From: Methylococcales bacterium
Lineage (GTDB): Bacteria > Pseudomonadota > Gammaproteobacteria > Methylococcales > Methylomonadaceae
DNA length: 64,000 nucleotides
Assembly (NCBI GenBank): GCA_028715725.1
Contig: JAQURG010000005.1
Coordinates: forward strand, 1 to 64,000
Direction of reading: 5' to 3'
Shown: positions 1 to 10,604 of the stretch, one piece after another
Layout of the letters: every line of letters begins with the position of its first letter
Position numbering within the stretch: position 1 is the first letter of the stretch
Notes under the pieces: generated by a model
What the model was told of the DNA's origin: nothing
What the model saw: the letters and a program-made list of their open reading frames with translations, nothing else
Databases searched by the model: none
Made by a program: the position numbers and the translations under genes

Positions 1-545
1 CGACAAAAACCATTGTGCAGCAGGTTGAAGCGATGAAATTAATGGTTGATGATTTTTCTGAATATGCCAAACCTTCAAAAAAACAAACTGTAGATATTGA
101 TTTGCCGGCATTGGTTCAGGAGGTGCTGGCTCTTTATGCATTAAAGTCTGAGGTAAAATTTAAAGCTGATTATGAAACCGGCTTGCTAATGGTTAACGGT
201 GACCCGGTCAGCATCAGGCAGGTGCTCCATAATCTGATAAAAAATGCGCTGGAAGCAATAGATACCAAGGGATTAATAGAAATCAGTCTGCGCAGGGTTC
301 AGAAAAATCATACCGATTTTATAGAAATAGCGCTTTATGATGATGGCTCGGGTATTAAAGAGGAGCAGATTGAGAAAATTTTTGAACCCTATGTAACAAC
401 TAAATCTAAAGGTACAGGTCTGGGGTTGGCGATTGTGAAAAAGATAATTGAAGAACATGGCGGTGCAATATGGGTAGATACCGGTCGAAAGGTGGGGGCA
501 GGTTTTATACTTCAGCTTCCTGCGTGTAACGTTGAACAGTTATAA
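1..545 (+). CDS. ntrY: NtrY-like sensor histidine kinase, 3' part only
   Basis: The reading frame is already open at base 1, so only the C-terminal part of the protein is present. The visible part ends the dimerisation helix (VQQVEAMKLMVDDFSEYAKP) and then holds a complete HATPase_c ATP-binding domain with N box HNLIKNALEAID, G1 box DDGSGI and G2 box GTGLGLAIV. The phospho-accepting His would lie just before the window. NtrY kinases are membrane sensors that phosphorylate NtrX and are linked to nitrogen and redox control. The next gene is an NtrX-type regulator 5 bases downstream, which supports the assignment. The sensor and membrane segments cannot be judged here. Confidence 0.85.
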   Translation, partial: TKTIVQQVEAMKLMVDDFSEYAKPSKKQTVDIDLPALVQEVLALYALKSEVKFKADYETGLLMVNGDPVSIRQVLHNLIKNALEAIDTKGLIEISLRRVQKNHTDFIEIALYDDGSGIKEEQIEKIFEPYVTTKSKGTGLGLAIVKKIIEEHGGAIWVDTGRKVGAGFILQLPACNVEQL

Positions 546-550
546 AATAT

Positions 551-1912
551 ATGAATACAGATACACCGCGTATTTTAGTCGTAGATGATGAGCCGGATAT
601 TCGCCGCCTGGTTTGCGAAATTCTTGAAGATGAAGGGTATCAAGTCGCCATGGCGGAGAACGCAAGCGCCGCACGGGAATTAAAAAGATCCCAGGAGCCC
701 GACCTCATCTTGCTGGATATCTGGATGCCTGATGCTGATGGTATTACCTTATTGAAGGAATGGGTTGCCGAAGACTTCATACTGTGCCCGGTGGTCATGA
801 TGTCCGGACATGGCTCGGTTGAATCCGCTGTTGAGGCTACTCGCCTGGGCGCTTATGATTTCCTTGAGAAGCCCTTGTCGCTGGCAAGATTATTATTGAT
901 TGTTGAAAGGGCCCTGGAAGCCGGCAATCTGCAAACAGAAAATGCAGGTCTCAGGAAGCAAATGGTTATTGATATTGAACCGGTTGGCAAAAGTGCTACG
1001 GTCGCCAGAATCAAGGATCAAATAAAACGCTTGGCTCAACATGACGCCAAAGTGTTGTTTGCTGGTGAAGCCGGTGTAGGTAAGGAATTGTATGCGCGTT
1101 ATTTGCATAATAATAGTGCGCATCGGGAGGGTCCTTTTATTGATGTTGCGGTAGGAAGTATATCGCCGGAAAATTCGGCGGTAGAGTTTTTTGGCAAAGA
1201 AGGTGTGGGCAAGGTTTATCCGGGCTTGCTGGAACGTGCACACAAAGGCACGTTATTTTTGAGTGAAATTGGCGGCATGGACAAAGAGACCCAGTTGCGG
1301 TTGCTCAGCGCGCTGGAGTCCAGTTCTTTCCTGCGCGTAGGGGGCAGCGAGCCGGTGCGTGTCGATGTTAGAGTGGTCGCGTCAACCCGGATTTCGATGG
1401 ATGAAGAGGTTAAGTCCGGGCGGTTCAGGCAGGATCTTTATTATTTGCTTAACGAAGTGACTCTCGATATACCGCCACTTCGTGAACACAGTGAGGATGT
1501 ACCGGCCTTATTAAGCTTTTACGTCGATTATTTTGTCAATCAGGATAAGCTCCCTTTTCGTAAATTTTCTATGGCCGCGCAGAATTTCTTGCGCAATTAC
1601 AGTTGGCGCGGCAATGTTCGGGAATTGAAAAATCTGGTCCAGCGCCTGATGATCCTGGGTGTCGGCGAAGATATAGAACTGGATGAAGTAAAGCCGGCGC
1701 TAGGAACGGTAGGAAGTGAGGTGATGATTTCGTCATCGGTGCCGGATTTTTATAATCTGCCGTTGAAAGAGGCTAGGGATCATTTTGAAAAAGCCTACCT
1801 GGAATATCATTTTGAGCGTACGGGCGGCAGCGTTGCAAAATTATCGGCCGCAGTCGGTATGGAGAGAACACACCTTTACCGCAAATTGCATTCATTGAAT
1901 ATCAAGTTATAA
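551..1912 (+). CDS. ntrX: NtrX-type response regulator (REC-AAA+-Fis)
   Basis: The 453-residue protein has a receiver domain (about residues 7-120, phospho-acceptor Asp56 in LILLDIW), an AAA+ domain with intact Walker A GEAGVGKE at about 172-179, and a C-terminal Fis-type helix-turn-helix. The sigma-54 contact loop GAFTGA is not recognisable; that position reads FFGKEGVGKV. This is common in the NtrX family as opposed to NtrC, so the protein may not be a classical sigma-54 activator. It directly follows the kinase gene and presumably forms an operon with it. Regulation of nitrogen or respiratory genes is family knowledge, not visible here. Confidence 0.85.
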   Translation: MNTDTPRILVVDDEPDIRRLVCEILEDEGYQVAMAENASAARELKRSQEPDLILLDIWMPDADGITLLKEWVAEDFILCPVVMMSGHGSVESAVEATRLGAYDFLEKPLSLARLLLIVERALEAGNLQTENAGLRKQMVIDIEPVGKSATVARIKDQIKRLAQHDAKVLFAGEAGVGKELYARYLHNNSAHREGPFIDVAVGSISPENSAVEFFGKEGVGKVYPGLLERAHKGTLFLSEIGGMDKETQLRLLSALESSSFLRVGGSEPVRVDVRVVASTRISMDEEVKSGRFRQDLYYLLNEVTLDIPPLREHSEDVPALLSFYVDYFVNQDKLPFRKFSMAAQNFLRNYSWRGNVRELKNLVQRLMILGVGEDIELDEVKPALGTVGSEVMISSSVPDFYNLPLKEARDHFEKAYLEYHFERTGGSVAKLSAAVGMERTHLYRKLHSLNIKL

Positions 1913-1976
1913 TTGTGCAAAAGGTTGGCATCTGCCATATTTTATTTATATCTGTTGTATTTGTGCAAAATAAAAA

Positions 1977-2004
1977 TTGAAAAAAAAGATAATGTCTAGT
2001 ACAA
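1977..2004 (+). promoter_or_regulatory. Predicted sigma-70 promoter of rplM-rpsI
   Basis: TTGAAA (1977-1982) and TACAAT (1999-2004) are separated by 16 bases and lie 46 bases before the rplM start codon. Both hexamers match the consensus at five of six positions. No other strong candidate is seen in the gap. Confidence 0.55.
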
Positions 2005-2049
2005 TTTCACCTCTTTTATTGAGCCGTTAACAGCAAGACTTAAGTAACG

Positions 2050-2478
2050 ATGAAAACATTTAGTGCAAAGCCAGCAGAAGTTAAGCGCGATTGGTACGTC
2101 GTCAATGCAGAAGGCAAAACGCTTGGGCGTTTAGCTTCTGAAATTGCGCGTCGACTTCGCGGTAAACACAAACCAGAATATACACCGCACGTTGATACCG
2201 GTGATTACATTATTGTAGTAAATGCAGAGAAGATAGGCGTTACAGGCAATAAAGAAAAAGATAAACTGTATCAGCATCACACAGGCTATATCGGCAATTT
2301 AAAGACCGTAAGCCTGGGTAAATTAAGAAAAACATTCCCTGACCGTATCCTGAATACAGCAGTTAAAGGAATGTTACCAAATAATCCACTGGGGCGTGCA
2401 ATGTTCAAGAAATTGAAGGTGTATGCAGGTCCTGAACACGATCATCAGGCTCAACAGCCTAAAGATTTAGTAATATAA
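2050..2478 (+). CDS. rplM: 50S ribosomal protein L13
   Basis: The 142-residue protein is full length for bacterial L13. It begins [18 protein letters not shown] and carries the family segments [22 protein letters not shown], read here as a conserved block near residues 26-47, and [10 protein letters not shown] near residue 108. L13 is an early assembly protein of the large ribosomal subunit. It is followed after 12 bases by rpsI, the normal bacterial L13-S9 operon, and the pair is flanked by a good promoter and a strong terminator. Confidence 0.98.
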   Translation: MKTFSAKPAEVKRDWYVVNAEGKTLGRLASEIARRLRGKHKPEYTPHVDTGDYIIVVNAEKIGVTGNKEKDKLYQHHTGYIGNLKTVSLGKLRKTFPDRILNTAVKGMLPNNPLGRAMFKKLKVYAGPEHDHQAQQPKDLVI

Positions 2479-2490
2479 GCAGGGTAGGCC

Positions 2491-2883
2491 ATGGCAGTAG
2501 CTCAGTATTATGGAACAGGTCGTCGTAAAAGTGCAGTAGCACGGGTTTACGCAACAAAAGGCACTGGAAAAATCACCATAAACACAAAAACTATCGAAGA
2601 TTATTTTGGTCGCAGAACTGATCAGATGGTTTCTCGTCAACCGCTTCAATGCGTTGATATGGAAAGCAATTTCGACGTCAATGTGATTGTTAAGGGCGGC
2701 GGACCTTCCGGCCAGGCAGGCGCTATTCGCCACGGTTTGACCCGGGCGTTGATGGAGTATGACGAAGCCCTGCGTCCAGCGCTTAGAAAAGCCGGTTTTG
2801 TTACTCGCGACTCACGTATTGTAGAGCGTAAAAAAATCGGCTTACATAAAGCCAGAAAACGCCCGCAATACTCAAAACGTTAG
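2491..2883 (+). CDS. rpsI: 30S ribosomal protein S9
   Basis: The 130-residue protein has the S9 signatures [13 protein letters not shown] at the N terminus, [14 protein letters not shown] in the middle and the basic tail ending [11 protein letters not shown], which reaches the tRNA in the ribosomal P site. A purine-rich ribosome binding site (AGGGTAGG) precedes the ATG. It is the last gene of the rplM-rpsI operon, with a terminator right after it. Confidence 0.98.
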   Translation: MAVAQYYGTGRRKSAVARVYATKGTGKITINTKTIEDYFGRRTDQMVSRQPLQCVDMESNFDVNVIVKGGGPSGQAGAIRHGLTRALMEYDEALRPALRKAGFVTRDSRIVERKKIGLHKARKRPQYSKR

Positions 2884-2894
2884 TCGACGATTCA

Positions 2895-2963
2895 TACCAA
2901 GGCTAAACGCCTTGGTAATGAAAAAAATAAAAGGCCATATTCTTGTGAATGTGGCCTTTTTTT
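2895..2963 (+). terminator. Terminator after rplM-rpsI (two hairpins)
   Basis: A first 9-bp stem TACCAAGGC/GCCTTGGTA spans 2895-2917. A second stem of 13 bp with one G-U pair (AAAGGCCATATTC/GAATGTGGCCTTT, loop TTGT) spans 2930-2959 and ends in a run of T, the classical intrinsic terminator form. Confidence 0.85.
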
Positions 2964-2984
2964 ATGGATTCAAAAAAATTGTGA

Positions 2985-4870
<1,886 letters not shown>

Positions 4871-4948
4871 ATGATTGGTCCCGGTTGAGCAATACGGGAA
4901 TGTTTTCTATCCGCCGCTTTTATCTGCAATTGCTGGGCTGCATTCCTG

Positions 4949-5116
4949 CTATAACTGAAGCAGCATCAGGGCATCTTCTATCTGTCGAAAGCTGACATTG
5001 ATGCCATGCCGCTGTTTTATTTGCCGTTGCAGCCGTGCGACATCGTAATTCTCAAGCCGCGTTTTTGCAATTATGCTCGACAGATCCTCATTAACCGCCC
5101 ACGGATAGATAAGCCA
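4949..5116 (-). pseudogene. Unidentified gene fragment on the minus strand
   Basis: On the minus strand about 55 codons read with protein-like composition (including EDLSSIIAKTRLENYDVARL and QRHGINVSFRQIEDALMLLQ) up to a TAG stop at 4949-4951. There is no start codon and a TGA lies immediately upstream in frame (5117-5119). It looks like the C-terminal remnant of a gene transcribed against the operon. I do not recognise the family. Coincidental coding appearance is possible. Confidence 0.3.
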
Positions 5117-5149
5117 TCAGTAAAATTGTTGCGGCAGTGTTCAAAGTAG

Positions 5150-5338
5150 ATGGATGCACTGGCGAAAGAAATGAATAATAATTCAGTAGTGATGTATTTT
5201 GATCCTCGGCACAATAAGCTGGTTTTTTAAATGATGGAGCGGGTCAATGAGCTGCCATCAGTTAGCGATAAAGTCTTATAGAAGATGGAACTTTATTTGA
5301 ATCAGAGTAGTATTGCTGTTAATCGACGAAGAAAATAG
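5150..5338 (+). pseudogene. Short coding remnants broken by in-frame stops
   Basis: One frame reads MDALAKEMNNNSVVMYFDPR and on to a TAA at 5228, then resumes directly at ATGATG for 16 codons to a TAG at 5279-5281, then for about 17 more codons to another TAG. Three segments in the same frame suggest a decayed reading frame, but the pieces are short and no family is recognised. Together with the minus-strand fragment this fills the gap between atpC and atpQ. Confidence 0.25.
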
Positions 5339-5354
5339 AAGGGGAAGGTCTTGC

Positions 5355-5388
5355 TCTCCAATACTTTTTATTCTCCAATACTTTTTAT
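5355..5388 (+). repeat. 17-bp perfect tandem duplication before atpQ
   Basis: TCTCCAATACTTTTTAT occurs twice back to back at 5355-5371 and 5372-5388, between a purine-rich site (AAGGGGAAGG, 5339-5348) and the atpQ ATG. Seventeen is not a multiple of three, so one copy more or less changes the frame relation of an upstream TTG to atpQ. Confidence 0.85.
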
Positions 5389-5395
5389 ATTGATT

Positions 5396-5665
5396 ATGAA
5401 CGATCAAAAGAACCTCAAAAACAAGATTGATAATCAGGTTAAGCGCATCAAGAAAGCGGACCAGGATAGGCCCAACTTGCTATCGCAATCTGTAAACCTG
5501 AGTTCATTGGTCCTGGTTATGTTAATGCCCATCATTGCAGGCCTTTATCTGGGACATTGGCTGGACGGGATGATAGAAGGCTACTCGATGCACTGGACGC
5601 TTAGCTTGTTATTTGTTGGGATAGTCATCGGCGTTCTTAATGTATATTTTCTGATTAAGGACTAG
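5396..5665 (+). CDS. atpQ: N-type ATPase accessory membrane protein AtpQ (ATPase gene 1 family)
   Basis: The 89-residue protein has a charged N terminus ending ADQDRPNLLSQSV and two membrane segments (about residues 32-48 and 63-86), the pattern of the AtpQ/ATPase_gene1 family of N-ATPase operons. The ATG at 5396 matches family N termini. A TTG at 5351 with a better spaced AAGGGG would add 15 hydrophobic residues encoded largely by the tandem duplication, so the true start is open. The normal next gene, atpR, is missing: atpB begins 10 bases after the stop. Confidence 0.8.
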   Translation: MNDQKNLKNKIDNQVKRIKKADQDRPNLLSQSVNLSSLVLVMLMPIIAGLYLGHWLDGMIEGYSMHWTLSLLFVGIVIGVLNVYFLIKD

Positions 5666-5675
5666 GGGGCGCATC

Positions 5676-6341
5676 ATGGAAAACAAATTCTCCTTTGAGA
5701 TCGGGCCGGTAGTCATCAATCAATCAGTCATTACCACGTGGGGAATTATGCTGGTTTTTATAACGATCGCCTGGCTTTCAACCCGACGCCTGGAAATAAT
5801 CCCCGGCCGGTTCCAGACTATTCTGGAAAGCATTGTTGTAGCGATCGATGATGCCATTTCTGCAGTTGCTCCGGAACATGGGCGGCAGATTATGCCTTTT
5901 ATCGCTACCCTGTGGCTGTTTTTAATCGTTGCCAATCTGATAGGCTTGATACCAGGTCTGCATTCGCCCACCCGTGACCTTTCGATAACTTCGGCATTGG
6001 CATGTCTGGTTTTTTTTTCAGTGCACTGGTTTGGTTTAAGAATGCTGGGATTGAAAAATTATCTGAATCATTATCTGAAACCGAATCCAATTTTATTGCC
6101 TTTTCATCTTATCAGTGAAATTACCCGTACTTTTGCCTTGGCTATCCGTTTATTTGGCAATATGATGAGTCTGGATATGGCGGCCATGATTGTTTTACTG
6201 GTTGCCGGTTTTCTTGCGCCGATTCCGATTCTGATGCTTCATATCATCGAGGCGCTGGTACAGGCCTATATTTTTGGTATGCTTGCACTCATTTATCTGG
6301 CCAGCGCTATTCAACACCATCAACATAATGTACAGGAGTAA
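5676..6341 (+). CDS. atpB: N-type ATPase Fo a subunit
   Basis: This 221-residue integral membrane protein is the stator channel subunit. It has several hydrophobic segments, and the essential stator Arg is visible in ALAIRLFGN (about Arg158), followed by the C-terminal hairpin with EALVQAYIFGMLALIYL. The length is short, as usual for N-type a subunits. A ribosome binding site AGGGGG lies just before the ATG. It lies between atpQ and atpE and shows no truncation. Confidence 0.93.
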   Translation: MENKFSFEIGPVVINQSVITTWGIMLVFITIAWLSTRRLEIIPGRFQTILESIVVAIDDAISAVAPEHGRQIMPFIATLWLFLIVANLIGLIPGLHSPTRDLSITSALACLVFFSVHWFGLRMLGLKNYLNHYLKPNPILLPFHLISEITRTFALAIRLFGNMMSLDMAAMIVLLVAGFLAPIPILMLHIIEALVQAYIFGMLALIYLASAIQHHQHNVQE

Positions 6342-6344
6342 TTT

Positions 6345-6611
6345 ATGACCGATATATCCCTGATTGTCCTTGGATCTACTGTCGCCGCCATAATCGGAAT
6401 CGCCTTGGGAGTCATAGGACCTGCTCTGGCCATGGGTAAAGCCGTCGGCAGTGCGCTTGACGCCATTGCGAGACAACCGGAATCGGAACGTTCGATTCTG
6501 CGTACTTTATTTATCGGCTTGGCGATGATGGAATCCTTGGCCATCTACTGCCTCGTGATCATTCTGATCGTGCTATTTAAAAACCCATTACTTGAGTATG
6601 TACTCAAATAG
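6345..6611 (+). CDS. atpE: N-type ATPase Fo c subunit
   Basis: The 88-residue protein is a two-helix hairpin with the polar loop ARQPES (residues 42-47). The ion-binding carboxylate is Glu63 in MMESLAIY, followed by Ser64 and Tyr68. Aligning through GP..., GKA and ARQPE with sodium-type c subunits, the first-helix Gln/Glu ligand is replaced by Met30 and the Thr after Glu-Ser is replaced by Leu65. The classical Na+ site is therefore incomplete, and a proton-binding rotor is more likely. The start ATG follows the atpB stop by 3 bases. Confidence 0.93.
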   Translation: MTDISLIVLGSTVAAIIGIALGVIGPALAMGKAVGSALDAIARQPESERSILRTLFIGLAMMESLAIYCLVIILIVLFKNPLLEYVLK

Positions 6612-6626
6612 CCGGCCAGGATAATT

Positions 6627-7376
6627 ATGGAATTCGATTTATCCACATTTATACTTGAAATTATCAATTTCCTGATTCTGATCTGGATTTTGCAGCGCCT
6701 CTTCTACAAACCCTTATTGGAAGTGATTGCCAAGCGTAAGCAGCTTATTGACCAGTCGCTTGCCGATGCAGCTACTATGCAGCAACAGGCTGAAGAGCTG
6801 CGCAGTCTTTATGAAAATCGTCAAAAGCTATGGGAGCAAGAAAAACAAGCCGCTCTTAATGCGCTGCATCAGCAAATGGACATCGAGAGAAGAACTCGCA
6901 TGGCTCAGTTGGATGCCGACCTTGAACAGGAGAGACAAAAACTGAACGTGACTATCCAGCGTCAAAAAAGAGAACTTCAACAGCAAGTCGAAAAGCAGGC
7001 GTTAGAAAACGGGGCTCGCTTTGCCGGAATGCTGTTGAGACAGTCAGCCGGCCCTGAGCTGGAGGTACGATTATTTGCCATATTACTGGAAAACCTCAAG
7101 ACCTTACCGGAAGCGTGCGGACTTTGTCTGCAAATGATAGGTGCTAAAAATCAGGCGCCTATCAAAATAGCCAGCGCCTATCCATTAAAAGCTGAGCTGC
7201 GCTTACAACTGGAACAAAAACTGAATTCGCTGATTGATAGCCAAATAAACTTTGAATATCATCAGGATAAAGACTTGATCGCAGGCATTCGCATGGATAT
7301 CGGCGCCTGGGTTTTAAATGCCAACCTGCAACATGAGCTGATGGGGTTTGCCGAGATTGCTAATGAATCTGAATGA
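6627..7376 (+). CDS. atpF: N-type ATPase Fo b subunit with delta-like C-terminal domain
   Basis: The 249-residue protein has one N-terminal membrane helix (about 8-25, [20 protein letters not shown]), a long charged coiled coil to about residue 130, and a C-terminal region of about 100 residues that resembles the OSCP/delta C-terminal domain ([18 protein letters not shown]). This b-delta arrangement is typical of N-ATPases and explains the absence of a separate atpH in the operon. It overlaps the start of atpA by 14 bases. Confidence 0.88.
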   Translation: MEFDLSTFILEIINFLILIWILQRLFYKPLLEVIAKRKQLIDQSLADAATMQQQAEELRSLYENRQKLWEQEKQAALNALHQQMDIERRTRMAQLDADLEQERQKLNVTIQRQKRELQQQVEKQALENGARFAGMLLRQSAGPELEVRLFAILLENLKTLPEACGLCLQMIGAKNQAPIKIASAYPLKAELRLQLEQKLNSLIDSQINFEYHQDKDLIAGIRMDIGAWVLNANLQHELMGFAEIANESE

Positions 7377-8859
7377 GCCGGAATTTTCCGGGACATTATT
7401 AGACAAACAGGCAGAATGGCTTGCTGACTATCAACCGGGGTTGCGTGTCATCGAACAAGGCACAGTGGTTGCCATTGGCGACGGGATCAGCTGGATCGCA
7501 GGCTTGCCTTCGGCAGCCATCGAAGACATCCTGATTTTCGCCGATGGCAGCCGGGGGATGGTGTTTGACCTTAACCGCGAGAGAATTGGTGCCATTTTAT
7601 TATATGAAACCGCAGCATTGACGTCAGGCACAACCGTTTTTCTTTCCCGGCATTCGCTCAGCATTCCGGTGAGCGAAGACTTTTTAGGCAGGGTTATTGA
7701 TCCCTTGGGGATGCCTCTGGATGGAAAGCTGCCTCCCGAGCATACCGGCCGGGAAAATCTGGAGAAAGGGTCGCCCGTCATTATTAGCCGGGATTTTGTT
7801 CAAAAACCGCTATACACGGGTATCAAGATTATTGACACCCTGATTCCGATAGGTAAGGGCCAGCGACAATTGATAATAGGCGATGAAGGTTTGGGCAGAA
7901 GCTCAATCGCTATCGACACGGTGATCAACCAAAAAGGCCAGAATGTATTGTGCATCTATGTGCTTATCGGACAGAAGCGGTCGGCGGTTGTCAACACTCT
8001 GGAAATTCTGCGGAATTATGGCGCGCTGGATTATACGGTTTGCGTAGTTGCCGAGGCCAGCGCCTTGCCGGGCCTGCAATATATTGCCCCATTTGCCGGG
8101 TGCGCATTGGCCGAATACTGGATGGCGCAGGGCAGGGATACGCTGATTGTTTACGATGATCTTTCCACGCACGCCAGAACCTATCGGGAGTTATCCTTAC
8201 TGCTCCGGCGACCGCCTGGACGCGAGGCTTATCCCGGCGATATCTTTTTTGTTCATTCGCGCTTACTGGAGCGGTCAACGTGCTTGAACGCAGAAAATGG
8301 CGGGGGCAGCATGACTGCATTGCCAATTGTCGAAACCAAACAGGGTGAAATTGCCGCCTATATTCCAACTAATCTGATCTCCATTACCGATGGGCAAATC
8401 TACCTTGAAAATGATCTGTTTGTATCAGGATTTCGTCCCGCTATCGATATTACCAAGTCAGTCTCACGAATAGGCGGCAAAGCCCAGCATCCCAGCATCA
8501 GTAACCAGGCCGGGCAAATGAAGCTTGATTATCTGCAATTTCTGGAGCTTGAGGCTTTTACCCGTTTCGGCCAGCGGCTGGAAGCTTCGATAGAAGCGCG
8601 AATTAAAAGAGGACGTTTGCTGCGGGAAATTCTAAAACAGGACCGCTTGTCTCCGCTTGGCAGCCTTTTTCAATTGGCCTGGCTGATTGCTTTTAATGAA
8701 GGTTTTTTTGATAAGGCGGAACCCGATCAAATTCCGGAATATCTCGGGCTTATTGATCAAGGTATTAAAAACACGTTACTGACTTTGGACAGCAGCCATG
8801 AGCAATGGCGAGGCGCCGTCAGCGACTCGCTCAATATAAATCCAGGACAGCCCACATGA
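7363..8859 (+). CDS. atpA: N-type ATPase F1 alpha subunit with atypical P-loop
   Basis: The 498-residue protein shows alpha-subunit order: beta barrel, nucleotide domain, and C-terminal helices. The Arg-finger block [11 protein letters not shown] is present. The P-loop, normally GDRQTGKTA, reads GDEGLGRSS (about 173-181), so the conserved Lys is Arg and the Thr is Ser. Alpha sites are non-catalytic, so the enzyme could still work, but nucleotide binding there may be altered. The ATG at 7363 lies inside the end of atpF and was chosen over a TTG at 7348 because homology starts there. Confidence 0.92.
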   Translation: MNLNEPEFSGTLLDKQAEWLADYQPGLRVIEQGTVVAIGDGISWIAGLPSAAIEDILIFADGSRGMVFDLNRERIGAILLYETAALTSGTTVFLSRHSLSIPVSEDFLGRVIDPLGMPLDGKLPPEHTGRENLEKGSPVIISRDFVQKPLYTGIKIIDTLIPIGKGQRQLIIGDEGLGRSSIAIDTVINQKGQNVLCIYVLIGQKRSAVVNTLEILRNYGALDYTVCVVAEASALPGLQYIAPFAGCALAEYWMAQGRDTLIVYDDLSTHARTYRELSLLLRRPPGREAYPGDIFFVHSRLLERSTCLNAENGGGSMTALPIVETKQGEIAAYIPTNLISITDGQIYLENDLFVSGFRPAIDITKSVSRIGGKAQHPSISNQAGQMKLDYLQFLELEAFTRFGQRLEASIEARIKRGRLLREILKQDRLSPLGSLFQLAWLIAFNEGFFDKAEPDQIPEYLGLIDQGIKNTLLTLDSSHEQWRGAVSDSLNINPGQPT

Positions 8860-9707
8860 GCCAAAGCCGTGAAATACAAATGCATATCGCTCAAATGGAG
8901 GATATACGCAGCATCTTAAACTCAATGAAAAACCTGGCATTCATCGAAATTCACAAACTGACGCGTTATCAAATCATGCAGGGTCAGGCTGTGGCAAACA
9001 TTGAAAATGCCGCACGGGATTTCCTGAACTTTTACCCCTTGCCAGTCACTGATGATAATGCCACGTCTATTTGTATTCTGGTCGGCGCTGAGCGTGGTTT
9101 CTGCGGAGATTTTAACGAAAGCCTGATTAAAGCGATTGGGGCAAACGCTTATTCAGGCGTTATTGCAATCGGCAGCAGACTTTCTAATAAACTGGCAGAC
9201 AGTTCTCTTGAAGTGATAGACTCAATTGAAGGCGCCAATGTCGCGGAAGAAGTGCCGGTTGTGCTGGGCCGGCTGATTAATACCGTCAGCTCTTTTCCGC
9301 TTGCCAAGGGAGGCATGAGCTATAGGGCAATTAATGCCGCTTCCGCCACACTGCAACTGACGGTCGTTTATCACGATAACATACCCGGCCAGATTAACCG
9401 TCGGCAGATACTTCCGCCTTTTCCCAGCCATCAGCCAAAGCCAGCTTATGGAAATCCGCCGGTACTCAATCTGGAGCCTTATGATTTCTTCTCTGACTTG
9501 ACCGATCAATATTTGTTTGCGATTCTGCATGAGGTTTTTTATATCTCACTACTGGCTGAAAATCAGCGGCGTTTGCAGCATCTGGAAGGCGCTGTTAAAC
9601 ACCTCGATGATGAAACAGAGAATCTGCGCAAGAAATCCCATATTTATCGTCAGGAAGAAATTACCGAAGAAATCGAGGTTATTTTGTTAAACTCGGAGAT
9701 CGGTTAA
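8856..9707 (+). CDS. atpG: N-type ATPase F1 gamma subunit
   Basis: The 283-residue protein has the N-terminal helix typical of gamma ([18 protein letters not shown]), the Rossmann-like middle with [11 protein letters not shown], and the C-terminal helix with [20 protein letters not shown]. It forms the rotating shaft. The ATG at 8856 overlaps the atpA stop by 4 bases, and family N termini agree with this start. It is the last gene of the N-ATPase operon. N-type gamma sequences are divergent from housekeeping gamma and this one fits that. Confidence 0.87.
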   Translation: MSQSREIQMHIAQMEDIRSILNSMKNLAFIEIHKLTRYQIMQGQAVANIENAARDFLNFYPLPVTDDNATSICILVGAERGFCGDFNESLIKAIGANAYSGVIAIGSRLSNKLADSSLEVIDSIEGANVAEEVPVVLGRLINTVSSFPLAKGGMSYRAINAASATLQLTVVYHDNIPGQINRRQILPPFPSHQPKPAYGNPPVLNLEPYDFFSDLTDQYLFAILHEVFYISLLAENQRRLQHLEGAVKHLDDETENLRKKSHIYRQEEITEEIEVILLNSEIG

Positions 9708-9796
9708 CAAGCTGACCGTGTTAATCATCCAATTCTCGGCTCTGATATAAAAAAATGAACTATTAGTTGTTGAAAAATGATTTTTTCTATCAGCAA

Positions 9797-9805
9797 TGCT
9801 AGAAT
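9797..9805 (+). promoter_or_regulatory. Possible extended -10 of minC promoter
   Basis: TGCTAGAAT is a TGn-extended -10 element 33 bases before minC. No convincing -35 hexamer sits at the right distance, which extended -10 promoters can tolerate. This is a sequence match only. Confidence 0.3.
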
Positions 9806-9837
9806 TCACATACTTATTTACTCAGCAGATTTAACGG

Positions 9838-10581
9838 ATGTCGACAGATCCTCATAAAACACCTTACACTCCTTCTGCGCTGGAATTTAAGAGCAGTACT
9901 TTTTCTGTACCTGTCCTGGTCCTGACCAGTGATGATTTGATCGCTGTCGAACAGCAGCTTCAAGATAAAATCGGCCTCGCGCCTGAGTTTTTTAGAAATT
10001 CACCTTTAATTATCGATCTTCAAGAGATAAACAAAAAAGGTTACGATATTGATGTTGCCGAGCTGACAGAGGTTCTCCGGAACTCAGGTTTATTGCCGAT
10101 AGGGATACGCGGCGGTAACGTACAACAGAATGAACAGGCGCTGGATCTGCTTATCCCTGTTTATTCCATTCATAATGTGGGTGCATCTGCCGAAACCCAA
10201 GAGCGAAAAACAATCACTCCAGCTCCCGAGCCGGAAACAGATGCCGCAGACAACATCTCAACGACTCTGATTACTCAGCCTGTTCGTTCCGGACAGCGAG
10301 TCTACTCCTCAGGTGATTTAATTATTTTGGCTCAAGTCAGCGCCGGCGCGGAAATCATGGCCGAGGGAAATATCCATGTCTACAGTACATTGAGAGGGCG
10401 AGCCCTGGCTGGCGTGCAAGGTGATACGGAAGCGCGCATTTTCTGTTCTGATTTGCAGGCTGAGCTAATCTCGATTGCAGGAAATTATAAAATCAGCGAA
10501 GATCTGGATGAAACCGTTCGCAAAAAGCCGGTACAGATCTATTTGCAAAATCATACTTTAATAATTAAAGATATTGTGTAA
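9838..10581 (+). CDS. minC: Septum site-determining protein MinC
   Basis: The 247-residue protein has the MinC N-terminal domain (about 14-115), a variable linker rich in Pro, Glu and Thr, and the C-terminal beta-helix domain with the signature RGRALAGVQGDTEARIFC. MinC inhibits FtsZ assembly away from midcell and is carried to the membrane by MinD. It heads a minC-minD-minE operon on the plus strand with the standard order. Confidence 0.96.
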   Translation: MSTDPHKTPYTPSALEFKSSTFSVPVLVLTSDDLIAVEQQLQDKIGLAPEFFRNSPLIIDLQEINKKGYDIDVAELTEVLRNSGLLPIGIRGGNVQQNEQALDLLIPVYSIHNVGASAETQERKTITPAPEPETDAADNISTTLITQPVRSGQRVYSSGDLIILAQVSAGAEIMAEGNIHVYSTLRGRALAGVQGDTEARIFCSDLQAELISIAGNYKISEDLDETVRKKPVQIYLQNHTLIIKDIV

Positions 10582-10604
10582 TATCACACTAGCGGAGGAA
10601 ACAA

